A stretch of 64,000 bases of DNA from Actinomadura barringtoniae (GCF_017573505.1 NZ_JAGEOJ010000015.1:124001-188000); one strand, 5' to 3'; shown: positions 1-8,861, numbered from the stretch's first letter. Numbers and translations are program-made. Notes: generated from the letters alone by a model not told the origin.

Positions 1-377
1 TGTCGCAGAACAGCCCGGTGCCGCGGGGCAGCACCTGCGGCCGCAGCCCGGCCTCGGTCAGCCGTTCCACGATCCGCTGGGTGGTGCGGTGCTCGGCGTA
101 GCCCAGTTCCGGGTGCATGTGGAGGTCGCGCCGGAAGAGCTTGAGGGCGTCCTCGTGGCGCGCAAGGAAGGAGTCGAGCTGCAGTTGCAGCTGCTCGCCG
201 CCGAGCGCGGCCACAGGTCCGCCGCCTGATGGTTCAAGGCCGGGCATCACCCCGGGTCCCGGTGTGGTCATGTGCGCCCCCTGCGCCATGGCGGAGCCGA
301 AAGGCGTCCGCCCCGTGGTCTGTTCCGAACCGGAGGGGCTGGCCGATTCGCCGTCGGTGTCCTCACGTTCCGACATG
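1..377 (-). CDS. M20-family metallopeptidase/amidohydrolase, N-terminal part (cut by window edge)
   Basis: Only the first ~125 codons are present; the gene runs off the left edge. After a low-complexity N-terminal tail of about 70 residues comes a stretch typical of the start of M20 amidohydrolases (FRRDLHMHPELGYAEHRTT, then a helix and PRGTGLFCD). The family hydrolyses amide bonds of N-acyl amino acids or peptides with two metal ions; the substrate cannot be told from this fragment. The ATG at 377 overlaps the end of the ligase gene behind it by 15 bases, suggesting co-transcription. Other in-frame ATGs downstream (for example near 282) could be the true start, since the first 60 residues look unstructured. 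Confidence 0.8.
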
Positions 378-1529
378 GGCAACCTCCCCCAGGGTGACGA
401 ATCTGTCCTCTGCGAACTCGGCGATCGCCGCCTGTACGACGTTCTCCAAGGTTCCGCCCTCGGCGCGGATCGCGCGCTGGCGTTCGTACGGCGCCCCGTG
501 TTCCAGGACCTCGCCGGCGACCTTCAGCTCCTCCGCGCAGCCGAGCCGGTCGGCGACCGGCTCCAGCTCGCGGATCAGCTCGTAGAGATCGTCGCGGAGC
601 GGCGCCGTGTTCCCAGTGTCATCGGTAATGACGATGGCGTCGAGGCCGTATCTGGTAGCGCGCCACTTGTTGTCGCGCACCACCCAGGCGGCCGGCCGCG
701 GCAGCGTGTAGCCGCGGTCCAGCTGCTGGTCGAAGAGCGTGACCAGGCTCTGGCAGAGTGCGGCCGCCATGCCCACCTCACGCAGGGTGGGAATCCCGTC
801 GAACATCCGGATCTCGATCGTGCCGAAGTCGGGATGCGGGCGGATGTCCCACCAGACCTCCTTGATGCTCCGGATGGTACCGGCGCGCAGGAGGGTGTCC
901 ATGTAGTCCTCGAAGGCGGCCCAGTCGTCCAGCAGGTGCGGCGGGCCGGCCGTCGGGAGCTGGCCGAACACGACGGCGCGGCTGGAGGCCAGCCCGGTGT
1001 CGCTGCCGCTCCAGAACGGGCTGGAGGCCGTCAGGGCCAGGAAGTGCGGCAGGTAGGCCGAGAGCGCGTTCACGATCGGGATCGCCTTGTCGACGTTGCG
1101 CACACCTACATGAACGTGCACGCCGAAGGTTTGGATCCGCCGCGCGAGCCACTGCATCTGCTCGATCAGCTCGGCGTAGCGCTGGATCGGCGCCATCACC
1201 GCGTCCCGCCAGTCGCTGATCGGATGGGTCCCGGTGCAGGCCAGGGCCAGTCCGCGGGCGGCGGTCGCCGCGCGCAGCTCCTTGACGGTGGCCGCCAGGT
1301 CGGCCTTGGCCTCCCCGACGGTGTGACTGATATCGGTCACTATCTCGACCGTGGACTCCATGAGCTCATGCCGGATCTTGGGGTTGTCCCCGCCCTCGCT
1401 GAGCGACGGCAGGGCGGCGAGCACCTCGCGTGCGTCCTGCCGAAGGTGCATGGTCTCGGTGTCGATGAGCTGGAGCTCCCACTCCACGCCCAACGTCGCG
1501 CCACGGGATGGGTTGAAGTCAATGGCCAC
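363..1529 (-). CDS. Carboxylate-amine ligase / glutamate-cysteine ligase family 2 (YbdK-type)
   Basis: A 388-residue protein of the GCS2 (YbdK) branch of glutamate-cysteine ligases, which join a carboxylate to an amine using ATP. Visible family features are an early GVEWELQLID strand with the acidic metal/ATP residues, HVHVGV near the middle, and IEIRMFDG in the second half. These proteins have weak glutamate-cysteine ligase activity in vitro and their natural substrate is usually unknown. The GTG at 1529 is chosen because GGACGGAGG sits 6 bases upstream; a longer reading frame to 1721 has no ribosome site and unlikely codons. It is followed by the overlapping M20 amidohydrolase gene, so the pair may make and break a related amide. 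Confidence 0.85.
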   Translation of the reverse strand: MAIDFNPSRGATLGVEWELQLIDTETMHLRQDAREVLAALPSLSEGGDNPKIRHELMESTVEIVTDISHTVGEAKADLAATVKELRAATAARGLALACTGTHPISDWRDAVMAPIQRYAELIEQMQWLARRIQTFGVHVHVGVRNVDKAIPIVNALSAYLPHFLALTASSPFWSGSDTGLASSRAVVFGQLPTAGPPHLLDDWAAFEDYMDTLLRAGTIRSIKEVWWDIRPHPDFGTIEIRMFDGIPTLREVGMAAALCQSLVTLFDQQLDRGYTLPRPAAWVVRDNKWRATRYGLDAIVITDDTGNTAPLRDDLYELIRELEPVADRLGCAEELKVAGEVLEHGAPYERQRAIRAEGGTLENVVQAAIAEFAEDRFVTLGEVAHVGT

Positions 1530-1925
1530 GGCCAACCTCCGTCCACAATCCTTGCAGGTCGATGCGTGGCACGTGGCGCAATTCAGCCAGCGGGTCACTA
1601 AGCCTGGACAAACGCCGGACCAGATCGCCGTCTCACCCCATGATGGCGCCCGGTGCCCGTCACCTGCAGGGGTCCATGCCCTTCGCAGATCAATTGACTC
1701 GTACGGGCGACCGGTGAACACGGTCCGTCACCCATTTCGGTCATCGATCATCGGGACGGCACCACCCGAACGAACTAGTCCACCTGCCCCAAATTCGCAC
1801 CGTTCACTCCGCGTGACTGTTCGGTCCGGTGATGCACGTCACACCCGTCACTTTGGCCCCAGTAGCCCGACACGTCCCGGGCGGGTACCGAACGCGCGGG
1901 GTGGTCGCCTAGTCTTCGATGGGTC
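1530..1925. other. Intergenic region between divergent ligase and DD-carboxypeptidase genes
   Basis: No gene seen. This 396-base divergent region must hold both promoters. It contains a Crp-like site at 1828-1843 and a TAGTCT -10-like hexamer at 1910-1915 that lies only 10 bases before the carboxypeptidase ATG, so the plus-strand transcript probably has a very short leader. No convincing -35 partner was seen. Confidence 0.5.
1828..1843. promoter_or_regulatory. Crp/GlxR-like operator GGTGA-N6-TCACA
   Basis: GGTGATGCACGTCACA matches the Crp-family consensus TGTGA-N6-TCACA with one mismatch at the first base. It lies about 80 bases upstream of the DD-carboxypeptidase start, between two divergent genes, a normal place for a cAMP-receptor-type activator. 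This is a sequence match only. Confidence 0.4.
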
Positions 1926-3305
1926 ATGACGAGAACACGCCGCGCCGCCGCCGCCCTCGCCCTGCCGCTCGTCGCGGCGTCCCTGACCGTCGCCCCGTGC
2001 GCCGCCGCGCGCGCCGGCACGCATACCGGGACACATGGGCGCACCGACCCGATCGGTGGCGCGCAGCTGGCGAGCAGGGGCGTGGTGCTGAACCCCGCGG
2101 CGGGCGTGCCGGGCGCACCGAAGATCAACGCCGCGTCGTGGGTCATCGCCGACATGGACACCGGCGACGTGCTGGCCGCCAAGGACCCGCACGGCCAGTA
2201 CCTCCCGGCCAGCACGCTGAAGACGCTCACCGCGCTCACGCTCGTGCCCAAGCTCGACGCCAACCGCCTGATCAGGCCGAGCCAGCACGCCTGTGACGTC
2301 GAGGGCACCAAGGTCGGCATGACGCACTCGATGCAGTACAAGGTCTCGGACCTGTTCTACGCGCTGATGATGATGTCGGCCAACGACTCGGCGGTGACGC
2401 TCGCCGAGGCCAACGGCGGCATGAAGAAGACCATCGCCGACATGAACACCGAGGCCCGCCGCATCCACGCCGGCGACACCCTCGCCGCGTCCCCGAACGG
2501 CCTGGACGTCGACTACGGCCTGAACGTCCACACCCAGCACACCTCGTCGTACGACCTGGCGCTCATCCTGCGCGAGGGGCTGAAGAACACCGACTACCGC
2601 CGGTACGTCGAGACGATCGACCACCACTTCCCCGCGCCGCTCACCAAGGCCGAGCGCAAGAAGCACAAGAAGACCGGCGGCTACCCGATCCACACCCACA
2701 ACCGGATGCTGCCGGGCCAGCCGTCGGCGTACCGCGGGATGATCGGCGGCAAGAACGGCTACACCATCGCGGCCGAGCAGACGTTCGTCGCCGCCGCGCG
2801 GCGCGACGGCCACACGATCCTCATCTCGCTGATGAAGGCCGACATCCCGCCGTCCAAGTACGCGACCCAGCTGCTGAACTGGGGGTTCCAGGCGCGCGGC
2901 AAGGTCAAGCCGGTGGGCTCGCTGGTCTCGCCCGGCGACGACGACCAGCCCAAGAAGACCAACACCCACTCCAACACCCTGCTGCCGCCGAACCCGCTGA
3001 CCGGCGACGACTCCGGCGCCAACTGGGGCCTGCTGGCCGGCGGCACCGCGGGCGCGGTGCTCGCCGTCGGGGTGCTGTTCTGGATGATCCGGCGGCGCCG
3101 CGGCGGTGGCGGCGACCGTCCCGGCACCCCCGCCACCAGCTCGGCGAACGGCGCGCCCGGATCGTTCGGCTCGGACGACTCCTACGGCTCGTCCGCCCCC
3201 TACCGATCCCCCGACTCCACGGGCCCGATCGACCCGTCCGGGCACCTCCCGTCGCCGCGGCTCGACGAGCACCCGTCCTACGACGACCAGCGCCACGAGC
3301 GGTAA
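1926..3305 (+). CDS. D-alanyl-D-alanine carboxypeptidase, S11 family, membrane anchored
   Basis: A 459-residue penicillin-binding-fold serine hydrolase that trims the terminal D-Ala from peptidoglycan stem peptides outside the cell. An N-terminal signal segment (residues 1-30) is followed by the S11 catalytic motifs: S96-T-L-K99 (nucleophile and base), S151-A-N153, and K276-N-G278 in place of the usual KTG. A single membrane helix at about 367-388 is followed by an arginine-rich stop and a Ser/Gly/Pro-rich cytoplasmic tail. KNG instead of KTG is a tolerated variant in actinobacterial members. The ATG at 1926 fits the signal peptide; no clear Shine-Dalgarno is visible, in line with a very short leader. 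Confidence 0.9.
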   Translation: MTRTRRAAAALALPLVAASLTVAPCAAARAGTHTGTHGRTDPIGGAQLASRGVVLNPAAGVPGAPKINAASWVIADMDTGDVLAAKDPHGQYLPASTLKTLTALTLVPKLDANRLIRPSQHACDVEGTKVGMTHSMQYKVSDLFYALMMMSANDSAVTLAEANGGMKKTIADMNTEARRIHAGDTLAASPNGLDVDYGLNVHTQHTSSYDLALILREGLKNTDYRRYVETIDHHFPAPLTKAERKKHKKTGGYPIHTHNRMLPGQPSAYRGMIGGKNGYTIAAEQTFVAAARRDGHTILISLMKADIPPSKYATQLLNWGFQARGKVKPVGSLVSPGDDDQPKKTNTHSNTLLPPNPLTGDDSGANWGLLAGGTAGAVLAVGVLFWMIRRRRGGGGDRPGTPATSSANGAPGSFGSDDSYGSSAPYRSPDSTGPIDPSGHLPSPRLDEHPSYDDQRHER

Positions 3306-3449
3306 CGACCGATAAGGCTTACCCCGCCGGTCTCCGGCGGGTCTCCTTCTGGTCTCGGCGAGGCGACGGGCTTACGCTCGCGATGACGCCGGCCCGCAGC
3401 GCCGCGGCTGGACGGACGGCGGACCGGCGTGCCTATGGGAGGAAGCGCC

Positions 3450-3872
3450 GTGTCATACCGCCGTTCCTATGCGCCACCGACCTCCGAGCACCCGAACGTG
3501 ACCCTGCTGCGCGACGGGTACACCGCCTTCGCCAAGGGCGACATCGACTTCATCCGCACCCTGCTGGCCGACCACGTCGTGCACCGCGTCCCGGGCCACG
3601 GGCCGCTCTGCGGCGACTACAGCACTCCCGAGGAGGTCCTCGGCTTCTACGTCCGGCTCTTCGAGCTGTCCGGCGGGACGTTCCGAACCGAGCCGTACGC
3701 GGTCCTGGCCGACGACGACCACGGCGTCGCGCTCGTGCAGACCTACGCCGAACGGCCCGGCAAGGTGCTGGACGGCCGCGCGGTCGACATCTTCGCGCTC
3801 TCCGGCGGCCGGATCACCGAGATCCGCACGCTCGCCGAGGACCAGTACGCCGACGACGCCTTCTGGTCCTAA
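3450..3872 (+). CDS. SnoaL-like / nuclear transport factor 2 fold protein
   Basis: A 140-residue protein of the NTF2-like SnoaL family: a helix (VTLLRDGYTAFAKGDIDFI), then LLADHVVHRVPGHGPL and a curved sheet ending in AVDIFALSGGRITEIRTL. Such small cone-shaped proteins bind or isomerise small hydrophobic molecules, or work as accessory domains; no substrate can be named. The GTG at 3450 is chosen because GGGAGGAA ends 5 bases upstream. The stop overlaps the end of the convergent YihY gene by 4 bases. Confidence 0.8.
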   Translation: MSYRRSYAPPTSEHPNVTLLRDGYTAFAKGDIDFIRTLLADHVVHRVPGHGPLCGDYSTPEEVLGFYVRLFELSGGTFRTEPYAVLADDDHGVALVQTYAERPGKVLDGRAVDIFALSGGRITEIRTLAEDQYADDAFWS

Positions 3873-5098
3873 CCCCGCGCTTCCTCGGTCTCCTGTTCCT
3901 GCCGCTCGGCGGGCCGCTCCGCCTGCTGCTCGGCCTGCTGCTCGGCAGGCCGCTCCGCCTGCTGCTCGGCCTGCTGCTCGGCAGGCCGCTCCGCCTGCTG
4001 CTCGGCCTGCTGCTCGGCAGGCCGCTCCGCCTGCTGCTCGGCCTGCTGGTCTGACTGGTGCTCGGCCCTTAGGTCCGCGTCCTCCTGGGCCTGTGCCTGC
4101 GCATCTTGTTCCTGCTGCTCCTGTTCCTTCTCCTGCGCCTTCTCGTCGGCGCGCATGATGACGCGGCGGGTGGCGGTCCAGGCCGCCGTGAAGAGCAGGA
4201 ACCGGGACACGATGTTGATCCACACCATCAGCCCGACGAGGACGGCGAACGAGGCGTACACCGGGTTGGAGGTCGTGCGGGACAGCAGCAGGGTCGCGAT
4301 CTGCTTGAGGATCTCGAAGCCGATCGCGCCGAAGACCGCACCCCTGATGATCTTGCGCCACGGCGCCCTGGTGCCCGACAGCCGCGAGAACAGCACCAGG
4401 AAGATCAGGGTGTCGAACGAGATCGCGACGGCCAGCGACAGCAGCCGCAGCGCCGTGCCCGCGCCCGCCACCTCGTCCAGGCCCAGCGTCGTCAGCACGG
4501 TGTGGGTGGCCTGCGAGGTGACCGTGGAGACCGCCACGGACACGATCAGGACGACGCCCAGGAAGGCCAGCAGCCCCGCGTCCAGGACCTTCTTGAGGAA
4601 GAAGTTGGCGCCGCCGGTCGGCTCGTACCCCCAGATGTCGCGCAGGGACTCGCGGAGGACGTTCACCCAGCCGAGGCCGGTGAACATCAGGCCGACCAGG
4701 CCGACCAGCCCGACGGCGGTCTTGGACTCCACGATCTGCTGCACGTTCAACTGGTCCGCGAGGCCCGGCAGCAGCTGGTTGATCGCGTCGACGAAATAGT
4801 CACGCGCCTTGCCGCTGAACTTCACCAGATAGCCGAGCAGCGCGTACGCCAACGCCAGCAGCGGGAAGAACGACAGGAAGCCGTAGCAGGTCAGCGCCGC
4901 GGCGAGCCGGTCTCCGCGCCGGTCCTGGTAGCGCCGGTACGCCCGGACGAGATGGTCGAACCAGGGCCAGCGGGCCCGGAAACCCCGCAGCAGGTCCATT
5001 CCGGTGTCCTGCAACGCCCCGAATCGGCGCTGGGCCCGCGCGATCACCTGCCGCATGTACGGGAGGTACCCAGCGGGATCGATTCGATGCGCGACCAC
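3869..5098 (-). CDS. YihY/BrkB-family inner membrane protein
   Basis: A 409-residue membrane protein of the YihY (formerly BrkB/RNase BN) family. It has about six hydrophobic segments, starting with LTCYGFLSFFPLLALAYALLG and ending with VLVGLMVWINIVSRFLLFTAAW, then a cytoplasmic tail rich in Glu and Gln. Function is not established; some members affect lipid or lysophospholipid handling. The tail is built from four 12-residue repeats of the type QQAEQQAERPAE. The GTG at 5098 lies inside a perfect palindrome and has no ribosome site, so a later start (Met15 or Met34) is possible. It lies downstream of trpS and the RNA ligase, the usual actinobacterial order. Confidence 0.85.
   Translation of the reverse strand: MVAHRIDPAGYLPYMRQVIARAQRRFGALQDTGMDLLRGFRARWPWFDHLVRAYRRYQDRRGDRLAAALTCYGFLSFFPLLALAYALLGYLVKFSGKARDYFVDAINQLLPGLADQLNVQQIVESKTAVGLVGLVGLMFTGLGWVNVLRESLRDIWGYEPTGGANFFLKKVLDAGLLAFLGVVLIVSVAVSTVTSQATHTVLTTLGLDEVAGAGTALRLLSLAVAISFDTLIFLVLFSRLSGTRAPWRKIIRGAVFGAIGFEILKQIATLLLSRTTSNPVYASFAVLVGLMVWINIVSRFLLFTAAWTATRRVIMRADEKAQEKEQEQQEQDAQAQAQEDADLRAEHQSDQQAEQQAERPAEQQAEQQAERPAEQQAEQQAERPAEQQAEQQAERPAERQEQETEEARG
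3912..4055. repeat. Four tandem 36-bp repeats in the YihY C-terminal tail
   Basis: Units begin at 3912, 3948, 3984 and 4020 and are near-identical (GGCCGCTCCGCCTGCTGC and so on). Because 36 is a multiple of 3, copy-number change would lengthen or shorten the Gln/Glu tail by 12 residues without a frameshift. Confidence 0.9.
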
Positions 5099-5109
5099 GT
5101 GATCACGTG
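5096..5109. promoter_or_regulatory. Perfect 14-bp palindrome CACGTGATCACGTG at the YihY start
   Basis: The palindrome overlaps the GTG start I list for YihY. It could be a dimeric regulator site, which would argue that the true YihY start lies further downstream. No regulator can be named. Confidence 0.35.
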
Positions 5110-5167
5110 CCGTGGATCACCCGCGAGGTCACCCGGGGCCTCACCCGTCGCGCACCGGATCCGCGGT

Positions 5168-5746
5168 TCAGCCCGCACCGAAGGCGAATTCGCGCCTCGG
5201 CCGCCATACCGCATCGTCGCCGTGCTCGTACAGCGCGAAGCCGCGCACGCCGAACGCCGCCTCGTAGCCGGTCAGCTCCTTGAACGCGCGGTCCATGGCC
5301 TCCTCCGGGAGGTGGTGGGCCACGGTCACGTGCGGGTGGTACGGGAAGAGCAGCTCCCGGTCCAGCGGCCCCGACTGCACGCGCCGCTGGAGCCGTTCGC
5401 AGCCCGCGATCCCGTCGGCCACGGCCACGAACACCACGGGAGATACCGGGCGGAACGTTCCCGTGCCCCGCAGCAGGATGCGGAACGGCTCCTCGGTCGC
5501 GGCGACGGCGCGCAGGTGCTCCTCCACCGCCGGGATGGACCTGATGTCCATCTCGGTCGGCGGCAGCAGCGTGATGTGCGTCGGGATGGCCAGGGCGAGC
5601 GGGTCGCCGAACGAGGCGCGCCTGCGCTGCAGGTCGCCGCCGAACGGTTCGGGGATGGGGATCGCCACCCCGATGGTGCGCACCCCGCTCGGACCCCCCG
5701 GGGTCGGGCGGGGCAGCTCTGAGCGCGGCCTACTCTGCGCGACCAC
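5168..5746 (-). CDS. 2'-5' RNA ligase family protein (2H phosphoesterase)
   Basis: A 192-residue member of the 2H phosphoesterase superfamily, with the two signature His-x-Thr motifs: H57-I-T59 (HITLLPP) and H139-V-T141 (HVTVAHHLP). Family members cut or join 2',5'-phosphodiesters or cyclic phosphates in RNA; the bacterial role is poorly defined. The gene overlaps the end of trpS by 17 bases, indicating co-expression. A GTG at 5683, giving a protein beginning MRTIGVAIP, matches typical family N-termini better than the Pro-rich first 21 residues, so the start is uncertain. Confidence 0.85.
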   Translation of the reverse strand: MVAQSRPRSELPRPTPGGPSGVRTIGVAIPIPEPFGGDLQRRRASFGDPLALAIPTHITLLPPTEMDIRSIPAVEEHLRAVAATEEPFRILLRGTGTFRPVSPVVFVAVADGIAGCERLQRRVQSGPLDRELLFPYHPHVTVAHHLPEEAMDRAFKELTGYEAAFGVRGFALYEHGDDAVWRPRREFAFGAG

Positions 5747-6809
5747 GTCCCACGAATCCCACCCGGTCGCGCACGACGTCCATCGTCACGGAGGCGACCG
5801 CCCCCGCCCGCTCGGCGCCGCGCGCGAGGATGCGGTCCAGCTCGGCCTCGTCGGCCAGCAGCTTCTGGGTGCGCTCGCGGATCGGCTCGAAGGTGTCCAG
5901 GACGACCTGGGCCAGGTCCTTCTTGAACTGGCCGTAGCCCTGGCCCTCGTACCGCTTCTCGAGGTCCTTGATCGTGACGCCGCCGCCGAGCGCGGCGTAG
6001 ATCCGCAGCAGGTTGGAGACGCCGGCCTTGTTCTCGGGGTCGAAGAGCACCTCGCTGCCGGTGTCGGTGACCGCGCGCATGATCTTCTTGCGCATCGGGC
6101 CGGACTCCTCCAGCACGTCGATGATGCCCTGCGGCGACGAGGCCGACTTGCTCATCTTGACGGTCGGCTCCTGCAGGTCGGTGATCTTGGCGGAGGCCTC
6201 CGGGATGTAGGCCTCGGGGATCACGAACGTCTCGCCGAACCGGTGGTTGAAGCGCTGCGCGAGCGTCCTGGTGAGCTCCAGGTGCTGCCGCTGGTCCTCG
6301 CCGACCGGGACCTGCAGGTCCTGGCCGCCCGCGACCGGGTCGGGCGTGTAGAGCAGGATGTCGGCGGCCATCAGCACCGGGTAGGTGAACAGGCCGACCG
6401 AGGTCGAGTCGCTGCCCTGCTTGGCCGACTTGTCCTTGAACTGCGTCATCCGGCCGGCCTCGCCGAAGCCGGTGATGCAGCCGAGGACCCAGGCCAGCTC
6501 GGCGTGCTCGTGCACCTGGCTCTGCACGAACAGCGTGCAGCGCTCGGGGTCCAGGCCGACGGCCAGCAGCTGGGCGGCGGCGACCTTGGTGCGGCGGCGC
6601 AGCGCCGCCGGGTCGGTCTGGACGGTGATCGCGTGCATGTCGACGACCATGTAGAACGCGTCGAAGGTGTCCTGCATCGCGACCCACTGGCGGACCGCGC
6701 CCAGGTAGTTGCCGAGGTGGAACGAGTCGGCGGTGGGCTGGATTCCCGACAGCACGCGCGGTGCCGCGGTGCCGCCGGAGGTCTGCTGTGGCGCTTCGGA
6801 CATCTGCAC
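5730..6809 (-). CDS. trpS: Tryptophan--tRNA ligase
   Basis: Charges tRNA-Trp with tryptophan in the cytoplasm. The 359-residue protein has the class I aminoacyl-tRNA synthetase signatures: the HIGH-like H31-L-G-N34 in the ATP site and KMSKS at residues 218-222. The motifs GIQPTADSFHLGNY and VLMAADILLY are typical of TrpRS. Length is close to the usual 330-360. The GTG at 6809 is taken as start; an ATG two codons later is an alternative. It follows the CBS-domain gene by 12 bases and is overlapped by the RNA ligase gene. Confidence 0.95.
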   Translation of the reverse strand: MQMSEAPQQTSGGTAAPRVLSGIQPTADSFHLGNYLGAVRQWVAMQDTFDAFYMVVDMHAITVQTDPAALRRRTKVAAAQLLAVGLDPERCTLFVQSQVHEHAELAWVLGCITGFGEAGRMTQFKDKSAKQGSDSTSVGLFTYPVLMAADILLYTPDPVAGGQDLQVPVGEDQRQHLELTRTLAQRFNHRFGETFVIPEAYIPEASAKITDLQEPTVKMSKSASSPQGIIDVLEESGPMRKKIMRAVTDTGSEVLFDPENKAGVSNLLRIYAALGGGVTIKDLEKRYEGQGYGQFKKDLAQVVLDTFEPIRERTQKLLADEAELDRILARGAERAGAVASVTMDVVRDRVGFVGRGRAE

Positions 6810-6821
6810 GGACCGATTCTC

Positions 6822-7817
6822 TCAGGCCTCGCTCGAGGCGGTGTCATCGGTGGACGGAGCGGCCTCACCCGGCCCTGTCCGTCCTCCCTCCGATGAGACG
6901 CCCCCGCGGGCAGGGGTGTTCGGACTGACGCGCACGCGTTCCACCCGCCGGCCGTCCATCCGGGCGACCGCGAGACGGCGGCCGGCGACCTCCACCCGGT
7001 CGCCCTCGGCGGGCACCCGGCCGAGGGCCGCCATGATGTGCCCGGCGACCGTCTCGTACGGGCCCGCGGGCAGCCGGATGCCGGTCTCGGCGGCGAAGTC
7101 GTCCAGGTTGAGGAGCCCGTCGACCTCGACCACCCCGTCGTGCAGGCGGCGCGCTTGCGCGTCCTTCACATCATATTCATCGCGAATGTCGCCGATGAGC
7201 TCCTCGACCAGGTCTTCGAGTGTGACGATCCCCGCCGTTCCGCCGTACTCGTCCACGACGATGGCCAGGTGGCAGCCCTCGCGGCGCATCTCCGACAGGA
7301 CCGGCAGGACCCGCTGGGACGCCAGGAGGTACTTCACCGGCCGGACCAGGTCACCGACCGGCACGGACCGGTCGGCCACCTCGGGCACCAGAAGATCACG
7401 GATGTGCACGAAGCCGATCACCTCGTCGTGGGAGTCCCGGCAGACCGGGAACCGGCTGTGCGGGCTCCCGGCGGCGATCCGCGCGGCGGTGGCCAGCTCC
7501 AGCGCGGCGTCCAGGAACTCCACCTCGGTACGCGGGAGCAGCACCTCGCGCACGGGCCGTTCCCCCGCCGCGAAGACCTCCTCGATCAGCTCCCGTTCCT
7601 CGGCCGTGAGCTGGGTGTTCTCGGCGATCAGCGCCCGCATCCGATCGGCGGTGATCTCCTCGCGGAGCGTCTCGGGATCGCCGCCCGCCACGCGGACCAG
7701 GACGTTCGTGCACCTGGTCAGCAGCCAGACCAGCGGGCGCACCAGCCGCCGCGGCGGCTGCGGATGATGATGCGCCTGGACGGCCCCTCGCGTTCCGCCA
7801 CCCGTGAACCGGTCCAT
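6822..7817 (-). CDS. CorC/HlyC-type CBS-domain protein lacking its DUF21 membrane domain
   Basis: A 331-residue protein that aligns with the cytoplasmic half of CNNM/CorC transport proteins. It has a linker (RLVRPLVWLLTRCTNVLVR, the usual end of the DUF21 domain), two CBS motifs (LLPRTEVEFLDA..., REGCHLAIVVDEYGGTAGIVTLEDLVEELIGDI) and the C-terminal CorC_HlyC domain (VDGLLNLDDFAAETG...). Normal members have about 430 residues with four N-terminal membrane helices; here only the last part remains. The ATG at 7817 has GGAAAGG upstream, and galE starts 83 bases away on the other strand, so the missing domain is not nearby. It is either a functional soluble remnant or a truncated gene. Confidence 0.8.
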   Translation of the reverse strand: MDRFTGGGTRGAVQAHHHPQPPRRLVRPLVWLLTRCTNVLVRVAGGDPETLREEITADRMRALIAENTQLTAEERELIEEVFAAGERPVREVLLPRTEVEFLDAALELATAARIAAGSPHSRFPVCRDSHDEVIGFVHIRDLLVPEVADRSVPVGDLVRPVKYLLASQRVLPVLSEMRREGCHLAIVVDEYGGTAGIVTLEDLVEELIGDIRDEYDVKDAQARRLHDGVVEVDGLLNLDDFAAETGIRLPAGPYETVAGHIMAALGRVPAEGDRVEVAGRRLAVARMDGRRVERVRVSPNTPARGGVSSEGGRTGPGEAAPSTDDTASSEA

Positions 7818-7900
7818 TCGTTCAACCTTTCCGGGTTCCCCTTCCGGATAGCCTGAGCAAAGTCCAGCCGCCCCGCCAGTCCCGTCCAGGAGGTCTTTCC

Positions 7901-8854
7901 GTGAAGCTGCTCGTCACCGGAGGCGCCGGTTACATCGGCAGCGTGGTCACCGCGCTGCTGCTCGAAGCCGGGCACGAGGTCGTCGTGCTCGACGACCTGT
8001 CGACCGGCCACGAGAACGCGGTGCCCGAGGGTGCCGTGCTGGTGCGGGGCACGCTGCGGGACAAGGCCCTGGAGGTCCTGTCGGGCGGTGGCTTCGAGGC
8101 CGTGCTGCACTTCGCCGCCAAGTCGCTGGTCGGCGAGTCGGTGGAGAAGCCGGGCCTCTACTGGGACAAGAACCTGGGCGAGTCGCTGGCGCTGCTGGAC
8201 GCCATGCGGCAGGCCGGGGTGGCCAAGATCGTGTTCTCCTCGACGGCGGCGACGTACGGCGAGCCGGAGTCCACGCCGATCCTGGAGACCGGCCCGACCC
8301 GGCCGACCAACCCCTACGGCGCGTCCAAGCTGGCGATCGACACCTCGCTCGCCGAGTACGCGCGGCTGTTCGGGCTCGGCGGCGTCTCGCTGCGCTACTT
8401 CAACGTGGCCGGGGCGTACGGGAAGTACGGCGAGCGGCACACGGTCGAGACCCACCTGATCCCCAACGTGCTCAAGGTCGCGCTGGGCGAGCGCGAGTCG
8501 GTCAACGTGTTCGGCGAGGACTACCCGACCGCCGACGGGACGTGCGTCCGCGACTATGTGCACGTGGTCGACCTGGGCGCGGCGCACCTGCTGGCGCTGG
8601 ACGCCTGCTCCCCCGGCACCCACCAGATCTTCAACCTGGGCAGCGGCTCGGGCTTCTCGGTCCGCGAGGTGATCGACGCCTGCCGCGCGGTCACCGGCCA
8701 CCCGATCCCGGCCGTGGTCAGCCCGCGCCGCCCCGGCGACCCCGCCGTCCTGGTGGCCTCCTCGGACAAGATCCAGTCGGCGCTGGGCTGGAAGCCCGAG
8801 CGCGACCTGCGCTCCCAGGTGGCGGACGCCTGGGCGTTCATCCAGTCCCGGTGA
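7901..8854 (+). CDS. galE: UDP-glucose 4-epimerase
   Basis: Interconverts UDP-galactose and UDP-glucose (Leloir pathway) and supplies galactosyl units for the envelope. The 317-residue protein has the Rossmann motif G7-G-A-G-Y-I-G13, and the extended-SDR catalytic residues S114 and Y139-G-A-S-K143 in NPYGASK. RYFNVAGA and the C-terminal VREVIDACRAVTGH are typical of GalE. The GTG at 7901 has AGGAGG about 7 bases upstream. galK follows after 7 bases, so the two are one operon, without galT. Confidence 0.93.
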   Translation: MKLLVTGGAGYIGSVVTALLLEAGHEVVVLDDLSTGHENAVPEGAVLVRGTLRDKALEVLSGGGFEAVLHFAAKSLVGESVEKPGLYWDKNLGESLALLDAMRQAGVAKIVFSSTAATYGEPESTPILETGPTRPTNPYGASKLAIDTSLAEYARLFGLGGVSLRYFNVAGAYGKYGERHTVETHLIPNVLKVALGERESVNVFGEDYPTADGTCVRDYVHVVDLGAAHLLALDACSPGTHQIFNLGSGSGFSVREVIDACRAVTGHPIPAVVSPRRPGDPAVLVASSDKIQSALGWKPERDLRSQVADAWAFIQSR

Positions 8855-8861
8855 CGCGCCG

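Noticed and set aside
4106..5722. 538-codon plus-strand reading frame
   Set aside because: Antisense shadow of YihY and the RNA ligase; Arg/Gln/His-rich with no domain, and the opposite strand has clear genes.
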